This document shows positions 7,421 through 14,995 of a stretch of DNA of 64,000 nucleotides, piece after piece (positions within the stretch are counted from its first letter, which is position 1; every line of letters begins with the position of its first letter). The notes beneath the pieces are model-generated. The model had not been told where the DNA came from, did not search any database, and saw only the letters and a program-made list of their open reading frames with translations. Origin of the DNA: Rhodothermia bacterium (GTDB lineage Bacteria > Bacteroidota > Rhodothermia > Rhodothermales > JAAAOL01); NCBI GenBank assembly GCA_030428385.1, contig JAUIDY010000012.1, forward strand, positions 1 through 64,000, given 5' to 3'. The position numbers were made by a program, and so were the translations under genes.

Positions 7421-8785
7421 ATGAGCGACGACGCCCACCGCAACCCCTATCAGCTTACCACCGAAACGATTCTGCCGCCGCCTGCCGGATGGGGCGAGCG
7501 GATGAAATTTCTCGGCCCCGGCTTGATTCTTTCTGCCTCCATCGTGGGCTCCGGTGAACTAATCGCAACGACGCGCCTGGGGGCGGAAGTGGGCTTTACA
7601 ACCCTCTGGATCATTCTGATTAGCTGCTTGGCCAAGGTGGCGGTGCAGCTTGAGTTCGGCAAACGCGCCATCTATTCGGGCGAGTCGACGATGGCGTCGC
7701 TAAATACGCTGCCGGGGCCGCGCCTGGGCAAGGCCAACTGGTCCATCTGGGCGTGGCTGGCGCTGATGAGCGTGAAGCCGCTCCAGGTGGGTGGCATCGT
7801 CGGCGGCACGGCGCTGGTGCTGGCCATTGCCTTTCCGCAGATCCCCGTTGCTGTCTGGTGTTACATCATCGCTGTCGTCGTCTCGCTGATTATCTACAAA
7901 GGCAGCTACGACCCCATCGAAAAAATCTCCATCGTGCTGATCGCGCTGTTTACGCTGTTGACGCTGGTGTCGGTGGCGGCGCTTCAGTTTACCGACCTCG
8001 CCATCACCTTCGATGACTTGTTGAGCGGCCTCAGTTTCCAGCTTCCGGCAGCGTCGGTGGTGGTGGCGCTGGGGGCGTTTGGGCTGACGGGCATCGGCGG
8101 CGACGAGATTATGGCGTACAATTACTGGCTCATCGAAAAGGGGTATGCCTCGTACACCGGCCCGCGCGACGACAGCCCCGCCTGGACCGAACGCGCCCGT
8201 GGCTGGATCCGGGTGATGTACATCGATGCGCTGCTGTCGATGGTGATTTACACACTCATGACGGCGGCGTTTTACCTGCTCGGCGCGGCGATCCTGAACC
8301 GGCAGGGCTTACTCCCCGAAGGCATGGCGCTCGTCGAGACGTTGTCGGAGATGTACACGCAGAGCCTCGGGCCGTGGGCTGGGACGGTGTTCCTCGTCGG
8401 AGCGTTTGTGGTGCTGTTTTCCACGCTGTTCGGCGCGCTGGCGATCTGGACACGCCTCTTCGCCGACGCCTTCGGCCAGATCGGGTGGCTCGACTTTACG
8501 AACACGAAGGAGCGCCACCGGGCCATTGCCATCCTCGCGTGGGTCATCCCGCTGACGTGGGCCACCTCGTTTCTGGTGATGCAGGCTCCCGTTTTTATGA
8601 TCATCATCGGCGGCGTGGCCACGACGGTGATCTTGCTGCTCGTCGTTTTTGCCGCGCTATACTTTCGCTACCGCACCTTGCCGCCTGAGTTGCATCCGGG
8701 GCTGCTGTACGACACCGGCTTCTGGATCAGCGTCCTCGCCATCGCGATGGTGGCGCTGTATGGCGCGTATCGGCTGGTGGAGTAA
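7421..8785 (+). CDS. Divergent Nramp-family membrane transporter
   Basis: Product of 454 aa with about 11-12 hydrophobic helices and the fold signature of the Nramp (natural resistance-associated macrophage protein) family. TM1 keeps GPGLILSASIVGSGELIATT, but the metal-binding DPGN motif of true Mn/Fe transporters is replaced by VGSGE. In TM6 the MPH motif is replaced by GIGGDEIMAYNYW. The substrate is therefore probably not handled as in MntH. The inserted loop SYTGPRDDSPAWTERARGWIR after TM6 is hydrophilic. No Fur/MntR-type gene is adjacent. It stands alone between a double terminator and the first mini-hairpin array. Confidence 0.85.
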   Translation: MSDDAHRNPYQLTTETILPPPAGWGERMKFLGPGLILSASIVGSGELIATTRLGAEVGFTTLWIILISCLAKVAVQLEFGKRAIYSGESTMASLNTLPGPRLGKANWSIWAWLALMSVKPLQVGGIVGGTALVLAIAFPQIPVAVWCYIIAVVVSLIIYKGSYDPIEKISIVLIALFTLLTLVSVAALQFTDLAITFDDLLSGLSFQLPAASVVVALGAFGLTGIGGDEIMAYNYWLIEKGYASYTGPRDDSPAWTERARGWIRVMYIDALLSMVIYTLMTAAFYLLGAAILNRQGLLPEGMALVETLSEMYTQSLGPWAGTVFLVGAFVVLFSTLFGALAIWTRLFADAFGQIGWLDFTNTKERHRAIAILAWVIPLTWATSFLVMQAPVFMIIIGGVATTVILLLVVFAALYFRYRTLPPELHPGLLYDTGFWISVLAIAMVALYGAYRLVE

Positions 8786-9007
8786 TGCGGTCAGGAGCGC
8801 TACGGCGTCATTGGCTACGCGGTCATTTCGCCCCTGCGGGGCCGTCATTTATTGCGCACGTTTGATGGCGGGCAATGACGTGGACGACGTCCGCAAATGA
8901 CGCAGGCGCAGCCTGCTATGACGCACCGGCACGGTGCAAATGACGTGGGCGTAGCCCACAAGTGACGCCCGAAGGGCTTGTGACACAGGCCCTACCTGTA
9001 AATGACC
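8786..9007. repeat. Array A of TGAC-box mini-hairpins with GNA triloops
   Basis: Non-coding stretch between the Nramp-like and TIM-barrel genes. On the + strand TGAC boxes start at 8876, 8898, 8919, 8941, 8963, 8981 and 9003 (steps 22, 21, 22, 22, 18, 22). Each is followed by a small hairpin: GGAC-GAC-GTCC; GCAGGC-GCA-GCCTGC; GCACCG-GCA-CGGTGC; GTGGGC-GTA-GCCCAC; GCCC-GAA-GGGC; ACAGG-CCCTA-CCTGT. To the left, units run the other way (CGTCATT/GGTCATT boxes at about 8806-8850), including GCCCC-TGC-GGGGC (8830-8842), which is a GCA loop on the other strand, and weaker units with GTA loops. Stem sequences differ but pairing is kept. No T-tracts follow, so these are not simple terminators. 9008-9143 holds nothing else recognisable. 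Confidence 0.85.
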
Positions 9008-9143
9008 ACTCCCCCTGTCCCTTGGTGGATTCATGCGCCGTCACACGATATATTGACGTTGCTTTGTGAAAACACCTTGAATGCCCTCAACGCCCCGCCA
9101 CGCGTTGCCTGTGCTTGACCCACTCACCAACGTTGTACCTGTT

Positions 9144-10013
9144 ATGAAACGCACCACTGCCCCTGTTTCCCGGCGGGACTTTCTGAAACTTACCGGCGGC
9201 ACGCTCGCTGTCGCGGGACTGTCTGGGTTTCGTATGCCCCCGCTCGACTCAAAAATTCCCATTGGCACGCAGATGTGGGTGGTGCGCCAGGAGGCCGCCG
9301 AAGATCTGGCGGGTACGCTCAAAGCCCTTGCTGATCTTGGCTACCAGGGCGTTGAGTTTGCCGACGACTACTTCGGGCACGAGATCAAAGACATCCGTAT
9401 GATGCTAGATGACAACGGCCTGGAAGTGATGGGCAACCACATCTTCCTGCAGAGCATGCAAGGCGAGGAGTTGTCCAAGACCCTGGAAGTGAACGAGGCG
9501 CTGGGGGCCAAGAATCTGATCGTCCGCTGGCTGCGCCCCGAGCAGTATGCGAACAAAGACGCCCTGCTGACGCTCTCTGAGGAGATGAATGCAGTCGCTG
9601 CCCAGCTACGTCCGCACGGCATGCGCGTGGGGTATCACAACCACGCCGAGATCTTCGCTGTGCATGACGGCGAGATGGCCTGGAACATCCTCGCCGACAA
9701 CACAGACGACGATGTGATTATGCAACTCGACACCGGCAACGCGATGCACGCGCCGGAGCCGCCCGATGTGGTGGAACTGATGCGCCGCAACGCAGGCCGC
9801 ACCCTCACCGTTCACATCAAGCCGTTCTCCGCAGAAACGCCCGCCGCGTACATCGGCCAGGACGACATTGACTGGAAGTCGTTTATTCAGCTTGCCGAAA
9901 CCGTGGGCGGCACCGAGTGCTACATCATCGAATACGAAATCCCCGGCACGCCGCCTCTCAAAGCGCTGGAGGCCAACATCGCGCTGTTTAAGGAGCAGGT
10001 GAAGGCGGCATAG
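9144..10013 (+). CDS. Tat-exported sugar phosphate isomerase/epimerase-like TIM-barrel protein
   Basis: Product of 289 aa. The start ATG at 9144 places the twin-arginine motif (VSRRDFLKLTGG) and hydrophobic core at the N-terminus; upstream codons would push it inward. The mature part is an AP-endonuclease-2/xylose-isomerase-like TIM barrel: GTQMWVVRQEA, LGYQGVEFADDYFG, MRVGYHNHAEIF with metal-binding His, MQLDTGNAMHAPEPPDV, TVHIKPFS, and the terminal Glu in CYIIEYEIPG. Exported members of this family are common beside GMC oxidoreductases in sugar-degradation loci, and one follows at 10374. Function beyond sugar isomerisation or epimerisation is uncertain. Confidence 0.88.
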   Translation: MKRTTAPVSRRDFLKLTGGTLAVAGLSGFRMPPLDSKIPIGTQMWVVRQEAAEDLAGTLKALADLGYQGVEFADDYFGHEIKDIRMMLDDNGLEVMGNHIFLQSMQGEELSKTLEVNEALGAKNLIVRWLRPEQYANKDALLTLSEEMNAVAAQLRPHGMRVGYHNHAEIFAVHDGEMAWNILADNTDDDVIMQLDTGNAMHAPEPPDVVELMRRNAGRTLTVHIKPFSAETPAAYIGQDDIDWKSFIQLAETVGGTECYIIEYEIPGTPPLKALEANIALFKEQVKAA

Positions 10014-10017
10014 CGGG

Positions 10018-10316
10018 TCACGTGCCCTTCGGGCGTCATGGATGGCCACTAGCGTGCTTCGCCCGCGTCATTTGGTTAAACTACCTTGCAATGATAACGT
10101 GTGATCTCGACAACTGAAAAGGAGGAGACACGAGGGCGAAGCCCGACTGACGCAAGTAAATCTTCCACCTTCAGGGTGAGCGAAACGATAACGTGGGAGA
10201 TCTCTCACATACGTTCGAGATGACAAGAGTGGACGTTTTGCTGAGTTTCCCAACAATCAATGACCCCATGACCGCCCCGCAGGGGCGTAATGACGCCCGA
10301 AGGGCTCATGACACAA
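10018..10316. repeat. Array B of TGAC-box mini-hairpins, downstream of the TIM-barrel gene
   Basis: Non-coding stretch before the GMC gene. Units in reverse orientation: GCCC-TTC-GGGC followed by GTCAT (10024-10039), and a weaker one ending GCGTCATTT (10051-10073). A forward-type hairpin GGGC-GAA-GCCC sits at 10134-10144, followed by TGACG (10148-10152). Forward units: TGACC then CGCCCC-GCA-GGGGCG (10273-10287), and TGACG with GCCC-GAA-GGGC (10291-10305) followed by TCATGACAC. The last unit nearly repeats one in array A (8963-8986). So the TIM-barrel gene is flanked by two arrays of the same family. A second element (10098-10245) is embedded here. Confidence 0.8.
10098..10245. repeat. Dispersed ATCTC/GAGAT element, copy 1, interrupted by a mini-hairpin
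   Basis: Begins CGTGTGATCTCGA and continues to GGAGGAGA (10121-10128); resumes at 10195 with GGGAGATCTCTCAC and ends TTCGAGATGACAAGAG...TTTTGCTG. The same blocks in the same order occur at 49878-49980, where they are nearly contiguous. The extra about 70 bp here holds GGGC-GAA-GCCC and a second GATAACGTG. It may be an insertion into the element or a tandem pair of partial copies. Confidence 0.55.
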
Positions 10317-10373
10317 AGGACGCATCTTTCCTGATGCCGATAACCGAAAGCTGACAGCTAAAAGCCCAATCCT

Positions 10374-12104
10374 ATGCAAATCATCTCGCCAAAAATCTAC
10401 GACGTTGCCATTGTCGGATCCGGTGCGGGCGGGGGCATGACGGCCCATGTGCTCACGCAGGCCGGCGCCGATGTGGTGATGCTGGAAGCGGGGCAACTGT
10501 GGGACGCCAACGAAGACGGTGACATGTTTGCCTGGAGCTACGACTCGCCCCGGCGCGGGGCTTCATCCAGAGAAAAGCCGTTTGGCGAGTTCGACGGCTG
10601 CATTGGCGGGTGGGACATCGACGGCGAGCCGTACACGCGGGCAGCGGGCACCGAGTGGGACTGGTTCCGCGCCCGAATGCTGGGCGGACGTACCAACCAC
10701 TGGGGCCGCATCTCGCTGCGCTTCGGGCCGGACGACTTCCGGGGCCGCAGCCTCGACGGGCTGGGCGACGACTGGCCGATCACGTACGACGACCTCGCGC
10801 CGTATTACGACCGCCTCGATGATCTCGTCGGCATCTTCGGAAACCGCGACGGCTTTCACAACGAGCCCGACGGCAATTTCCTCCCACCGCCCAAGCCGCG
10901 TGTGCACGAACTGCTGGTGATGCAAGGCGCGAAGAAAATCGGCATCCCCGTACTGGCGAACCGCCTGTCGATCCTGACGAGGGCGCACAACGGTCGCCCG
11001 GCCTGTCACTACTGCTCGCAGTGCGGACGTGGCTGCTCCACCAACTCGAATTTCTCCTCGCCGTCGGTATTTATTAATCCGGCGCAACTCACCGGCAACC
11101 TCGAAGTCATTCCGCACGCAATGGTGCGCGAGGTGACCACCGACACCGAAGGCAAAGCAACCGGCGTTTCTTACGTCAACACGCAGGACTTGCAGGAGTA
11201 TCAGGTGCGGGCGCGGGTGGTGGTGCTGGCCGCAAGCGCGTGCTCCACAGCCCGCATCATGCTCAACTCGAAGTCGCCGCGCCACCCGAACGGGCTAGGC
11301 AACTCCAGCGATGTCATCGGGCGCTACCTGATGGACACGACGGGCGCGAGCATCGTAGGCTTTTTCCCGCAGCTTATGAACCGCCCGGCATACAACGAAG
11401 ACGGCGTCGGCGGGGCGCATGTTTACATCCCGTGGTTTGGCTACAACGAGCGCCGCGACTTCGCACGGGGCTACCACTTCGAGGTGTGGGGCGGGCGCGG
11501 CCAGCCGAGCTACGGCTTCGGCGGCGGCATCCACAACCTGAACGGGCTCTTTTCGGAGACCAACACGACGGCCCGTGAGCGCGGCGGCGGTGGCTACGGC
11601 CTTGCGCTGAAAGAAGACTACCGGCAGTTCTTCGGTGCGATCGGCGGCTTCTCCATCCGGGGAGAAATGGTGGCACGGCGCGAAAACCACTGCGACATCG
11701 ACCCGACGGTGGTGGACAAATACGGCATTCCGGTGCTGCGCTTTAACGTGCGCTGGAGCGATCAGGAATACAACCAGGTGCAGCACGGGCAGCTCAAGGC
11801 CCGCGAACTCATCGAGGCGATGGGCGGCGAGGTGCTCTCACGGATGCCGACCCGCGAAGAAGGGTATGGCATCAACAAGCCGGGGCGGATCATCCACGAA
11901 GTAGGCACCGTCCGCATGGGCGACGACCCGCGCACCTCGGCGCTTAATAGCCATTGCCAGTCGCACGACGTGCCGAACGTCTTTGTGGCCGACGCCGCGC
12001 CGTTTGTCTCGCAGGCACACAAAAACACCACCTGGACGCTGATGGCCCTGGCTTGGCGCACCGCCGATCATATCGTCGAATTACGCAACCAGGGACAAGT
12101 CTAA
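10374..12104 (+). CDS. GMC-family oxidoreductase (second copy), probably periplasmic dehydrogenase
   Basis: Product of 576 aa. FAD-binding motif VAIVGSGAGGGMTAHVLTQA at residues about 8-27, then MLGGRTNHWGRISLRF (GMC loop), a Cys-rich segment ACHYCSQCGRGCSTNSN that could bind a metal or Fe-S cluster, and a C-terminus with HEVGTVRMGDDP and VADAAPFVSQAHKNTTWTLM, where His and Asn match the catalytic pair. The next gene, 19 nt downstream, encodes a gluconate 2-dehydrogenase subunit 3-like Tat protein; in known complexes it escorts the flavoprotein through the Tat pathway. Substrate likely a sugar or sugar derivative, given the isomerase-like gene upstream (inference). Confidence 0.92.
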   Translation: MQIISPKIYDVAIVGSGAGGGMTAHVLTQAGADVVMLEAGQLWDANEDGDMFAWSYDSPRRGASSREKPFGEFDGCIGGWDIDGEPYTRAAGTEWDWFRARMLGGRTNHWGRISLRFGPDDFRGRSLDGLGDDWPITYDDLAPYYDRLDDLVGIFGNRDGFHNEPDGNFLPPPKPRVHELLVMQGAKKIGIPVLANRLSILTRAHNGRPACHYCSQCGRGCSTNSNFSSPSVFINPAQLTGNLEVIPHAMVREVTTDTEGKATGVSYVNTQDLQEYQVRARVVVLAASACSTARIMLNSKSPRHPNGLGNSSDVIGRYLMDTTGASIVGFFPQLMNRPAYNEDGVGGAHVYIPWFGYNERRDFARGYHFEVWGGRGQPSYGFGGGIHNLNGLFSETNTTARERGGGGYGLALKEDYRQFFGAIGGFSIRGEMVARRENHCDIDPTVVDKYGIPVLRFNVRWSDQEYNQVQHGQLKARELIEAMGGEVLSRMPTREEGYGINKPGRIIHEVGTVRMGDDPRTSALNSHCQSHDVPNVFVADAAPFVSQAHKNTTWTLMALAWRTADHIVELRNQGQV

Positions 12105-12123
12105 CGCTGAACACATCGATATT

Positions 12124-12729
12124 ATGGATCGCCGAACCTCGTTGAAACTGTTGGCCTTGGCCCCGCTGCCCGTGGTGGCCGGATGTGAATGGTCGTCCTC
12201 GGATGTGCAACACGCGCATGAAAGCACCACCGCCGCCCAGGCCGCAGGCGATGGCACGCTGCAATTCTTCACGGAGCACGAGTTCGAGACCGTCAAGGTG
12301 CTGGCCGATCTGGTAATTCCCGCCGACGACCGTTCGGGCAGCGCGTCGGAACTGGGCGTGCCGCAGTTTATGGACTTCTTCGTCTCCGAGCAGCCGACGA
12401 TGCAAACCCCGATGCGGGGCGGGCTGGCATGGCTGGACATGCACAGCCGACGCCGCTTCGGTCATCCGTTTCTGGAAGCGACCAACGACGAACGCATCCG
12501 CATCCTCGACGAAATCGCCTACCCCAACGACGCCGCCCCCGAGGTGCAGCATGGCGTGGTATTCTTCACCCGCTTCCGCGACCTCACAGCCTCCGGTTTC
12601 TGGACGACAAAGGCCGGGATGGACGACCTGCAATACCTGGGCAACACCTTTGTGCAAACGTGGGAGGGTGCACCGCCGTCCGAGATGGAGCGCCTCGGCC
12701 TCACCTTCGATGATTGGGAAACGATATAG
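12124..12729 (+). CDS. Gluconate 2-dehydrogenase subunit 3-family protein
   Basis: Product of 201 aa. N-terminus MDRRTSLKLLALAPLPVVAG has a twin-arginine-like motif and a lipobox (VVAGC), so it is probably a Tat-exported lipoprotein. The mature part matches the subunit-3 family: FFTEHEFETVKVLADLVIPADDRSGSA, FMDFFVSE, GGLAWLDMHSRRRFG, then FFTRFRDLTASGFWTTKAG. Such subunits are co-exported with GMC dehydrogenases; the GMC gene lies 19 nt upstream. Electron transfer would need a further cytochrome, which is not encoded here. Confidence 0.9.
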   Translation: MDRRTSLKLLALAPLPVVAGCEWSSSDVQHAHESTTAAQAAGDGTLQFFTEHEFETVKVLADLVIPADDRSGSASELGVPQFMDFFVSEQPTMQTPMRGGLAWLDMHSRRRFGHPFLEATNDERIRILDEIAYPNDAAPEVQHGVVFFTRFRDLTASGFWTTKAGMDDLQYLGNTFVQTWEGAPPSEMERLGLTFDDWETI

Positions 12730-12735
12730 TACGCC

Positions 12736-13101
12736 ATGAAAGCGGACACGATTTGGATCATCATAACCGTGGTGTTGCTGGTGGCGCACATCGGGCTGCT
12801 GGTGTGGCGCAAAGGATTCGACCGTTCCTTCGACCCGCTGGTGGTGCTCAACCTGATCATTGCCGTGAGCGTGTGCGGGTATTGGGTGCGGCGATCTATA
12901 CTTATTGACAACGTGTTTATGGACTGGGTGGATTATGTCTGGATCGGTTTTGAAGTGGTGACGCTGGTTGCCGGGCTTGTTTATTTCTTGCAGAAGCCCA
13001 CCATGCAACTGCTGAACGGGATTATTTTCACCGTGCATTTTATCGGCACGCTGCTCTCGCTGGCGCTGTTCCTGCTGGTCGATATTAACCGGTTGACCTG
13101 A
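12736..13101 (+). CDS. Small integral membrane protein of unknown function
   Basis: Product of 121 aa with about four hydrophobic helices (IWIIITVVLLVAHIGLLVW; VLNLIIAVSVCGYW; VWIGFEVVTLVAGLVYFL; IIFTVHFIGTLLSLALFLLV). No recognised motif. It starts six bases after the stop of the subunit-3 gene and so is probably the third gene of the GMC operon. Its position might suggest a membrane anchor, but no haem ligands stand out, and this is only contextual. Confidence 0.7.
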   Translation: MKADTIWIIITVVLLVAHIGLLVWRKGFDRSFDPLVVLNLIIAVSVCGYWVRRSILIDNVFMDWVDYVWIGFEVVTLVAGLVYFLQKPTMQLLNGIIFTVHFIGTLLSLALFLLVDINRLT

Positions 13102-13125
13102 GCAGCGCGTATCGTTTTGTGGCTT

Positions 13126-13164
13126 GGGGAATGCCGTCCGCCACTCGTATCTTGTGCATTCCCC
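13126..13164. other. 9-bp hairpin between two + strand genes
   Basis: GGGGAATGC (13126-13134) pairs perfectly with GCATTCCCC (13156-13164) around a 21-nt loop, in the gap between the membrane-protein gene and the next gene. No T-run follows; it may be a weak terminator or a leader structure. Confidence 0.5.
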
Positions 13165-13189
13165 TTATCAGGTTGACTGTAAACACGAT

Positions 13190-13993
13190 ATGGACCACCG
13201 GTTCACCGAAGAAGACGCCCAGCGTATTTTTGCCCTCGCCGCCGAGCGGCAGAAGGTGGTAGAGACCACCCGCGCCAAAAGCCTCACCCTGACCGAGCTT
13301 GAAGAAGCCGGACTGGCGGCTGGGATCGACCCTGCCTACATCCGGGCTGCCGCTGCCGACTTGCTGCGCCCGGAGCGGGTGCCGGTCAAACGTACCTTTG
13401 CGGGCATTCCGGTGGAGGTCCGAAGCACGCGGCTGTACGATACGCCGTTCGATGAGGACCAATGGACGGCGCTGGTGTTGGAACTGCGCGAATTGTTTGG
13501 GGTGGAGGGTTTTGTGTCGTCGTTGGGCAAGATGCGGCAGTGGCAAAGCATCGCCAATGAGCAGCAAATGCCCATCCGCGTGCGCGTGGAAGAAGAAGCC
13601 GACGGCGCACGCGTGACGGTGGAGCGTAAGTCGTGGGGGGCGGTGCTGGGGCCCGGGCTTGGGATCGGCTCCTTTTTTGTTGCCTGGACCGCCGTGCTCG
13701 TGTCGGCAGCAGTGTCGGGCAATGCCACGGGCACCTGGTTAGGCATCATTCTGATCCTGGCGTCGCTGCTTTTTGGTCTGGGGATCTATCTGGCCATACG
13801 CAAGCAGGGTGACAAGATGATGGATAAGTACAACCGCGTGTTTGCGTTTTTAGACCAACAAGGACACACGTTGGCCCATCCGCCAGAGCTTCTGTCAGCG
13901 GCATCGCCCTCGCCGCTGCTGGATGGTGTAGGCGATGAAGCAGAGGCGCACGCTGACGAGGTCAAGGCAACACGTCCGCAGGTCCGCGATTAA
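13190..13993 (+). CDS. Two-TM membrane protein with N-terminal helical domain, function unknown
   Basis: Product of 267 aa. N-terminal helical region FTEEDAQRIFALAAERQ and LTLTELEEAGLAAGIDPAYI resembles a small-domain architecture seen in many Bacteroidota membrane proteins. Two hydrophobic helices (about residues 150-195: FFVAWTAVLVSAAV and WLGIILILASLLFGLGIYLA) are followed by a short cytosolic tail. The ATG at 13190 begins the helical domain; an upstream alternative at 13124 would sit within a hairpin. No function can be assigned. Confidence 0.7.
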   Translation: MDHRFTEEDAQRIFALAAERQKVVETTRAKSLTLTELEEAGLAAGIDPAYIRAAAADLLRPERVPVKRTFAGIPVEVRSTRLYDTPFDEDQWTALVLELRELFGVEGFVSSLGKMRQWQSIANEQQMPIRVRVEEEADGARVTVERKSWGAVLGPGLGIGSFFVAWTAVLVSAAVSGNATGTWLGIILILASLLFGLGIYLAIRKQGDKMMDKYNRVFAFLDQQGHTLAHPPELLSAASPSPLLDGVGDEAEAHADEVKATRPQVRD

Positions 13994-14065
13994 CGCTTCT
14001 CCGTTTATGATAGCCGGAAGGTGGAACCGTGGGGGCGGGTGAACCTGCACCGCATAGTGGTCTCC

Positions 14066-14929
14066 TTAACCAAAAAGCTGCGCCACGCCCGACATGTTGT
14101 CTGCTCCCCATCCAGCGGCGAGTGCATCGGCAAAAACCGCCTGCACAGCCTGAATCGTCGGCGTCTTCGCGTGGTTTGTTGCGGCGGTGGTGGTGGCATA
14201 CCGCAGGTCTTTTTCAATCAAGGCAATGGGGAATAACGGGGCGAAATTCCGGGCCACCATCTGCCCGATGACGCCTTTCATCGCCGGGCTGGTAAGCGCG
14301 AGGCCGGAGAGGATTTCGGCGGCGTGGTCATAGGCAAGCCCACTTCTCTGCGCGAAACCCAGCAGTTCGCCGAGTGCCGCCACCTGAATGCCGAGAAACG
14401 CATTAACGACGAGCTTCATCGTCGCGCCTGCCCCCACCGGACCAAGGTGATGCACAGCCTGGCTCATCGGGGCAAGAACCGGTTTTACTTCTTCAACAAG
14501 GGCATCCGGGCCGCCCACCAGATAAATCAAGTTGCCTGCTTCGGCTTGCGGGCGCGAGCCGAGAACGGGCGCGTCGAGCAAGGTGGCTCCGTGGGCTTCG
14601 ACGTGGGCGGCAAGCGACCGCACCCACGTCGGGGTCAGGGTGCTGGATTCGAGGGCAATCGCACCGGGCCGCAGGCCATGTAGCGCACCCGTCGTGTCAT
14701 CCAGCCATAGGCTGCGCGAGGCGTCGTCGTCGGTGACGATGCTGATGACGATGTCGGCCTGTTCGGCGGCGGCTCTGGGCGTGTCGGCGCGGGTAGCGCC
14801 TAGTGCTTCAAGCGGCGCAGCACGTTCGGGAGTGCGGTTGTAGACGACGACGGGAAAATCGGCACGGAGCAGGTGGGCGGCCATGCGCGCGCCCATCGCG
14901 CCGAGGCCGAGGAAAGCAATGGTTGGCAT
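14066..14929 (-). CDS. NAD(P)-dependent 3-hydroxyisobutyrate dehydrogenase-family oxidoreductase
   Basis: Product of 287 aa of the beta-hydroxyacid dehydrogenase family, including 3-hydroxyisobutyrate, tartronate semialdehyde and glyoxylate reductases. N-terminal AFLGLGAMGARMAAHLL is the NAD(P) motif, followed by VVYNRTPERA with an Arg in the second strand that favours NADPH. LDAPVLGSRPQAEAGNLIYL is the substrate-binding region, and VGAGATMKLVVNAFLG carries the catalytic Lys. GLYR1-type reductases look similar. The gene stands alone, divergent from none and convergent with the gene at 13190. Confidence 0.9.
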   Translation of the reverse strand: MPTIAFLGLGAMGARMAAHLLRADFPVVVYNRTPERAAPLEALGATRADTPRAAAEQADIVISIVTDDDASRSLWLDDTTGALHGLRPGAIALESSTLTPTWVRSLAAHVEAHGATLLDAPVLGSRPQAEAGNLIYLVGGPDALVEEVKPVLAPMSQAVHHLGPVGAGATMKLVVNAFLGIQVAALGELLGFAQRSGLAYDHAAEILSGLALTSPAMKGVIGQMVARNFAPLFPIALIEKDLRYATTTAATNHAKTPTIQAVQAVFADALAAGWGADNMSGVAQLFG

Positions 14930-14995
14930 AAGTAACGGGGTTGTTGGAAAGAATCGTGGCTTCCAACATACCCCGCCGCTTGTTCGTGCGCCTTA

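Noticed and set aside
8876-9006. CRISPR-like periodicity in array A
   Set aside because: The repeated box is only TGAC(G/C) and the variable parts are self-complementary, about 13-17 nt, too short and too structured for spacers; no cas genes nearby.
11944-13038. 364-aa minus-strand frame opposite the GMC/subunit-3 genes
   Set aside because: Shadow of GC-rich coding sequence; no domain, and both + strand genes are well supported.
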